Positions 60,225-64,000 of a DNA stretch of 64,000 nucleotides are shown in pieces. The DNA is taken from contig CAKRSV010000006.1 of NCBI GenBank assembly GCA_934401915.1, forward strand, positions 147,634 to 211,633. The letters are read 5' to 3'. Numbering within the stretch: the first letter of the stretch is position 1; every line of letters starts with the position of its first letter. The notes beneath the pieces are model-generated. The model did no database searches and was not told the DNA's origin. It was given only the letters and a program-made list of their open reading frames with translations. The position numbers and the translations under genes were made by a program. Origin of the DNA: an uncultured Lachnospiraceae bacterium. Its GTDB lineage: Bacteria; Bacillota; Clostridia; Lachnospirales; Lachnospiraceae.

Positions 60225-60914
60225 TTATTTCTTGTCATCTTTTCCGTTCTTTTTGGCGTCGTCTGCAAGTCCGATGATCTTATCTACCACCTCGTCGATC
60301 GTCATGTAGGAGGAATCGACCAGCACGGCATCCTCCGCCTGTGTAAGAGGCGAGATCTCGCGTGTCATATCCTGATGGTCTCTCTCGACAATGTCTTTCT
60401 CGATCACATCCAGATCACACGCCACGCCCTTTTCCGTCAGTTCCTTGTATCTGCGCTCTGCCCTCACTCTGCTGTCAGCCGTCAGGTACACCTTCACCTG
60501 TGCATCCGGCAGCACGCAGGTTCCGATATCCCTGCCGTCCATGACTACGTTGGTATCCGCCGCAAGTCTCTGCTGCAGCTCTACGAGTTTCCTGCGCACA
60601 TTTGGATTCGGGCTGCTGGCCGACGCCATGTTCCCAACTTCCTCTGTCCGGATCAGTCCGTTGACATTTTCTCCGTTCAGGTAGACTACCTGCTCTCCGT
60701 TCTCATAGCGGATCGTGATGTCTGCCTGCTCACACTTCTGATCAATCTCTTCCGTCTGCTCCGGCTTTATGTTTTCCCGGATCAGATACAGCGCCATCGC
60801 GCGGTACATTGCGCCGGTATCCACATAGATATACCCCAGCTCCTTTGCTATCTTTTTCGCTATCGTACTTTTTCCGGCGCCCGCCGGTCCATCAATCGCA
60901 ATATTAAAACTCAT
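60225..60914 (-). CDS. cmk: Cytidylate kinase
   Basis: This enzyme phosphorylates CMP and dCMP. The 229-residue protein has P-loop AIDGPAGAGKSTIAKKIA (about residue 6), DTGAMYRAMAL, GRDIGTCVLPDAQVKVYLTA and the lid RDHQDMTREISPL. GGAG lies six bases before the ATG; a longer in-frame ATG upstream is not supported. It starts the cmk-ispH-rpsA(-cheR) run, a known clostridial arrangement. Confidence 0.97.
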   Translation of the reverse strand: MSFNIAIDGPAGAGKSTIAKKIAKELGYIYVDTGAMYRAMALYLIRENIKPEQTEEIDQKCEQADITIRYENGEQVVYLNGENVNGLIRTEEVGNMASASSPNPNVRRKLVELQQRLAADTNVVMDGRDIGTCVLPDAQVKVYLTADSRVRAERRYKELTEKGVACDLDVIEKDIVERDHQDMTREISPLTQAEDAVLVDSSYMTIDEVVDKIIGLADDAKKNGKDDKK

Positions 60915-60936
60915 GTTAATCTCCATTTCTGCGCAC

Positions 60937-60965
60937 ATTCTTTGCGCATACCGAGTTTGTGTCAA
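60937..60965 (-). promoter_or_regulatory. Candidate sigma-A promoter of cmk-ispH-rpsA
   Basis: Minus strand TTGACA, 17 bases, AAGAAT. The -35 is consensus, the -10 weaker. It overlaps a TGCGCA...TGCGCA dyad that could be regulatory. Confidence 0.55.
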
Positions 60966-61032
60966 GTGCGCGCAGACACAAATCCCGTGTGTGAAAAATC
61001 TATCGTATATGGATTTTTTACACTATTCTCCA

Positions 61033-62274
61033 TCATTCTACGCTCATCCCTGCAAGATGTCCCGTCGACCAGGCGATCTGCAGATTGAAGCCGCCCGTCA
61101 GCGCGTCGAGATCCAGCATTTCGCCGGTCAGATACAGTCCCTTTACCAGCTTGGATTCCATCGTCGACGGATTGACCTCCTTGACGTTGATCCCTCCCTG
61201 CGTGATGATCGCTTCCGTAAAGTCTCTTGTCCCGGTGATCTCCATCTGTAAATGCTTCGTGCACTCCACCAGGCGCGCCCGCTCTTCCTTTGTGATCTCA
61301 TGCACCCGCTTGTCTGCGGCAATCTGCGCCTGTTCGATCATCACCGGGATCATCCGCGACGGATACAGCCCGCCCAGCGCGTTGCCGAACAGTTTGTTAT
61401 TATTTTCCTGGAAATCCCGCAGGATCCTCTTGTCAAGCTGCTCCGCCGTCAGCGCCGGCTTGAGGTCGATCTCCCCGGTCACCTGCGACGGATCCTTACA
61501 TTTGGCATAGTAGCTGCTTGCCGAAAGCACCAGCGGCCCACTTATCCCAAAATGCGTGAAAAGCATTTCTCCCCGGTCCCGGTATAGTATCTTCTTTCCG
61601 CATCGCAGCGTGAAATCTACATTTTTCAGGGATAGCCCCTGCAGGCTGCGGCACCACGCCTCCTTACACTCCAGCGGAACAAGTGCCGGCACACATTTTT
61701 TTCTGGTGTGCCCGACATGCTCCGCCAGCAGATATCCCGTGCCGTCCGATCCGGTCGTCGGATAAGACATTCCTCCGGTCGCCAGGATCACCGCATCCGC
61801 TCTTTGCGCCTCTTTTTCTCCGCGCAGCATTACTCCGGTTACCCGTCCGGGTTCCTCCTCGCTGCAGCAGATCTCCTGTACCTGCGTGCGAAGCCGGATA
61901 TGTACCCCTGCCTTTCTGGCTCTCGCCTCCAGCGCGCTGATCACATCCGAAGAGTGATCCGAGACAGGGAACACCCGCTCGCCCCTCTCCACCTTCAGCC
62001 TGCAGCCGCTCGCTTCCAGAAATTCCATCATCTGCCTGTTGTCAAAATCATAAAATGCGCTGTAAAGAAACTTGGGATTGGACACTACGCTTTCAAACAG
62101 CTTGTCCATCTCCCCTCCGTTTGTCACATTGCATCTTCCTTTTCCGGTGATATACAGCTTTTTCCCGAGCTTTTCATTTTTTTCATAGAGGGTTACCCGG
62201 TGTCCTCTCTCCGCTGCTGTGATCGCTGCGATCATTCCTGCAGCGCCGCCGCCGATCACTGCCACCTCACTCAT
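61033..62274 (-). CDS. BaiN/HI0933-family FAD-dependent oxidoreductase
   Basis: A 413-residue flavoprotein of the HI0933/BaiN-like family. The dinucleotide motif is VIGGGAAGMIAAITAAERG near the N-terminus, followed by KLYITGKGRCNVTNGG, ILATGGMSYPTTGSDGTGY and, near the C-terminus, TGEMLDLDALTGGFNLQIAW. One family member is linked to bile-acid 7-dehydroxylation, but the family is broad, so no substrate is assigned. It overlaps the RpiR regulator by eight bases and seems co-transcribed with it and the TetR gene. Confidence 0.9.
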   Translation of the reverse strand: MSEVAVIGGGAAGMIAAITAAERGHRVTLYEKNEKLGKKLYITGKGRCNVTNGGEMDKLFESVVSNPKFLYSAFYDFDNRQMMEFLEASGCRLKVERGERVFPVSDHSSDVISALEARARKAGVHIRLRTQVQEICCSEEEPGRVTGVMLRGEKEAQRADAVILATGGMSYPTTGSDGTGYLLAEHVGHTRKKCVPALVPLECKEAWCRSLQGLSLKNVDFTLRCGKKILYRDRGEMLFTHFGISGPLVLSASSYYAKCKDPSQVTGEIDLKPALTAEQLDKRILRDFQENNNKLFGNALGGLYPSRMIPVMIEQAQIAADKRVHEITKEERARLVECTKHLQMEITGTRDFTEAIITQGGINVKEVNPSTMESKLVKGLYLTGEMLDLDALTGGFNLQIAWSTGHLAGMSVE

Positions 62275-63214
62275 ATTCTTTTCCCTTCTCCTGCACCTTT
62301 TTTAATGGATAATTCAACATCGGCTCTTCATCGATGAAATTGATCTCGTCATTCAGATAAACCTGATAATTGTTCCACGCCTCCTCGAGATTCTTCAGGT
62401 TGGCTTTGACCTCCTCCGGCCGCTTCAGGCACATGGCAACCACCAGCGCATTGATCAGACTCAGCGGCGCCACCAGCGAATCAACGATAGAGACCATATC
62501 GCTTCTGGCAAGAAGATTGCAGGAGGAATACAGGTTCATCGGGGAATGGACGGAATCCGTGATCGCAATCACCTTGGCATTTCTATCGTTGGCAAATTCC
62601 ATCGCCTTGAGCGTTCGCATGGAATATCTCGGAAAGCTGATCCCGATCATGGCATCTCTCTCCGTGATACGGATCATCTGTTCAAAGGTCTCCGAGACGC
62701 TCGTCGTCTTTAGAAGGATCACGTCCCCCCGCACCATATTTAGATAAAAATGCAGGAAATCCGCCAGCGGTTCACAGCTCCGCACGCCCAGGATATATAC
62801 CTTTTCCGCCGCAAGGATTGCATCCACCGCCGCCTCAAACGCGTCGGGATCCAGATTCTTTATGGTGTCCTCTATCTTTTCAATATCCGCATTCAGCACC
62901 GAAGTCACGATCTCCGACTGGGAGCTTCTGCCATACTTTGCCCCGATCTTCTGTACGGAATTGATCTTGTTCTGTACCCAGTCCTCCAGATCCTTCTGAA
63001 ACTCCGGGTAGCCCTCGTATCCGATAAACATGGCATACCGCACGACCGTCGATTCGCTCACACCCACCGTTTCGCCCAGCCTGGCGGCCGTCATAAACAC
63101 CGCCTGGTCGTAGTGATCGTAGATAAAAGCCGAGATCGCCTTCTGTCCCTTGCTCATCTTTTCATAATGATCGTTGATCCTTGTAATCACATCATATCTG
63201 TTCTCTATCGTCAT
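62267..63214 (-). CDS. MurR/RpiR-family transcriptional regulator
   Basis: A 315-residue regulator with an N-terminal RpiR helix-turn-helix domain (about 1-80; AARLGETVGVSESTVVRYAM) and a C-terminal SIS domain (about 115-260) that senses phosphosugars. The specific sugar is unknown; no sugar-use genes are next to it. It lies 25 bases after the TetR gene and overlaps the flavoprotein gene. Confidence 0.92.
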   Translation of the reverse strand: MTIENRYDVITRINDHYEKMSKGQKAISAFIYDHYDQAVFMTAARLGETVGVSESTVVRYAMFIGYEGYPEFQKDLEDWVQNKINSVQKIGAKYGRSSQSEIVTSVLNADIEKIEDTIKNLDPDAFEAAVDAILAAEKVYILGVRSCEPLADFLHFYLNMVRGDVILLKTTSVSETFEQMIRITERDAMIGISFPRYSMRTLKAMEFANDRNAKVIAITDSVHSPMNLYSSCNLLARSDMVSIVDSLVAPLSLINALVVAMCLKRPEEVKANLKNLEEAWNNYQVYLNDEINFIDEEPMLNYPLKKVQEKGKEYE

Positions 63215-63239
63215 ATCTGTATTTCGTTCACCTTACCTC

Positions 63240-63791
63240 TTACATATTCAGAAAAGCCTGATAGGACTGTTCCAGCAGACTGACCGTCTCGTCCTTCTTC
63301 AGGTCATAGTCTCCCGTCAGCGCCATCGTTCCCGCGCCGTTTATAAAGATCCACATCTTCATAAACATTGCACTTGGGTTCGCGCACCCGAACATCTTCG
63401 CGCTGTTGATCTCTTTGACGATCGCACCGTTGCTCCCGTTCAGCAGATCGTAAAGACTCTTTCCATGCCTGTTGTCCGACAGAAACAGCAGGCGGAACAG
63501 GTTTGGCTCTTCCTGTGCAAAACGGATATAGGCAAGCCCCATATTGACAAACGGCGTGTCGCTCACCTTTGGAAAGCTGGCGTAATAATTTTCAAAAAAT
63601 GCGCCCGCGCTGAAAAAGACCTCTTCCGCAACTTCGTCCATATTCTGAAACAGTCGGAAAATAGGCTGAGTCGAGCAGCCGGTTTTCGCTGCAAGCGTCC
63701 GTGCGCTGATCTGTGCCATGCCTTCTGCACGCGCCAGCTCAAACGCCGCCTTCAGAATATCGTTTCTGGTTATCGTTTCCTTCCTCGCCAT
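63240..63791 (-). CDS. TetR/AcrR-family transcriptional regulator
   Basis: A 183-residue regulator with an N-terminal helix-turn-helix (TRNDILKAAFELARAEGMAQ, then SARTLAAKTGCSTQPIFRLF) and a C-terminal ligand-binding region of the TetR fold. The ATG at 63791 is chosen over an in-frame codon 36 residues upstream that would read through the promoter. A 12-base palindrome next to the promoter suggests autoregulation. It heads the TetR-RpiR-flavoprotein run. Confidence 0.92.
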   Translation of the reverse strand: MARKETITRNDILKAAFELARAEGMAQISARTLAAKTGCSTQPIFRLFQNMDEVAEEVFFSAGAFFENYYASFPKVSDTPFVNMGLAYIRFAQEEPNLFRLLFLSDNRHGKSLYDLLNGSNGAIVKEINSAKMFGCANPSAMFMKMWIFINGAGTMALTGDYDLKKDETVSLLEQSYQAFLNM

Positions 63792-63828
63792 CTCTTTTGT
63801 TCCTCTCCATTCCGGCTCTTTCTTCTCG

Positions 63829-63840
63829 TAACACGTGTTA
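63829..63840. promoter_or_regulatory. Palindromic operator candidate at the TetR promoter
   Basis: TAACACGTGTTA is a perfect 12-base palindrome lying next to the -10 box on its downstream side, at the expected transcription start, where a bound TetR-type protein would block initiation. Confidence 0.65.
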
Positions 63841-63868
63841 TTATAATGTATTATGTAACCCCCGTCAA
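63840..63868 (-). promoter_or_regulatory. Sigma-A promoter of the TetR gene
   Basis: Minus strand TTGACG, 17 bases, TATAAT, about 48 bases before the start codon. Confidence 0.85.
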
Positions 63869-63900
63869 GAGACGGTCTTTTTCTTCCTGCTGACAGCAAA

Positions 63901-63925
63901 AGGGACAGACGAAAAGTCTGTCCCT
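63901..63925 (-). terminator. Hairpin upstream of the TetR gene, probable terminator of a minus-strand gene beyond the window
   Basis: A 10-base perfect stem AGGGACAGAC/GTCTGTCCCT with a 5-base loop, followed on the minus strand by TTTTGC. The gene it would close lies right of the window. Confidence 0.5.
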
Positions 63926-63942
63926 CAGACTGTAGACAAAGC

Positions 63943-63979
63943 GGCTCTGGGATGCAAATCCCAGAGCCATTTTTCTTTT
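63943..63979 (+). terminator. Plus-strand intrinsic terminator-like hairpin at the window edge
   Basis: A 10-base perfect stem GGCTCTGGGA/TCCCAGAGCC with a 6-base loop and a T-rich tail (ATTTTTCTTTTA) on the plus strand. No plus-strand gene is present nearby to use it. Confidence 0.5.
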
Positions 63980-64000
63980 ATCAAATGCATTGCGTTCAAA

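Noticed and set aside
1-64000. CRISPR arrays, tRNA or rRNA genes, insertion sequences, prophage
   Set aside because: I looked for repeated spacers, cloverleaf sequences, transposase motifs and phage genes in all spacers and saw none; the window is ordinary chromosomal backbone apart from the noted loci.

Overview
The window reads as a chromosomal segment from a Gram-positive, anaerobic Clostridia, most like a Lachnospiraceae member. The reasons are a moderately high G+C, a ylxM-ffh-rpsP-khpA-rimM-trmD-rplS block followed by rbgA/rnhB and FliK-like/FlhB-like genes, a six-gene Rnf operon in the order C-D-G-E-A-B, a tyrosyl T-box, serC-serA beside a DUF1015 gene, and S1 overlapping ispH. No genus is assigned. 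I see no phage, insertion sequence, CRISPR array, rRNA or tRNA. Most genes are on the minus strand.

Layout from left to right. 0-4.2 kb: DUF1015 gene, a small unknown gene, serA and serC. 4.2-11.9 kb: a minus-strand run leuB, GT-C-like membrane protein, ilvD, ilvB, L,D-transpeptidase. 11.9-14.6 kb: yajC, tgt and a VanY-type D,D-carboxypeptidase. 14.6-16 kb: a spacer rich in dyads, then aroC on the plus strand. 16-18.7 kb: a DRE-TIM aldolase-domain protein and T-box-controlled tyrS. 18.7-24.7 kb: a signalling cluster of an HD-domain response regulator and two overlapping membrane hybrid 'kinases', both with damaged kinase cores. 24.8-27.8 kb: der-plsY-gpsA. 28-29.2 kb: prs. 29.3-32.7 kb: an OmpR-type two-component pair. 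32.8-43.2 kb: pgeF, yraN, flhB-like, fliK-like, rnhB, lepB, rbgA, lepB, rplS, trmD, rimM, khpA, rpsP, ffh, ylxM (listed in plus-strand order, transcribed right to left). 43.3-48.3 kb: an ABC exporter-type pair with its own two-component system. 48.4-55.7 kb: apbE, an Fe-S aldo/keto reductase and the rnf operon. 55.8-60.9 kb: a YprB-like nuclease-fold gene, a small interrupted Cys-rich gene, cheR, S1, ispH, cmk. 61-64 kb: BaiN-like flavoprotein, an RpiR regulator and a TetR regulator with a palindrome at its promoter.

Functional themes. Serine, branched-chain and aromatic amino-acid synthesis genes sit at the left. Translation and protein-export genes form the central block. Energy conservation is represented by Rnf, and ApbE probably attaches FMN to RnfD and RnfG. 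Several promoters match sigma-A boxes with exact 17-base spacers and are listed separately.

The two observations I would follow first are (1) the paired degenerate hybrid histidine kinases at 18743-23567, where one has lost the phospho-accepting His and the other keeps it but has lost the ATP-binding motifs; and (2) a promoter-driven 104-codon Cys-rich frame at 56978-57292, interrupted by one in-frame TGA followed 18 bases later by a strong hairpin, which is either a nonsense-interrupted gene or, less likely, a selenoprotein. All calls come from reading the sequence; no database search was run.
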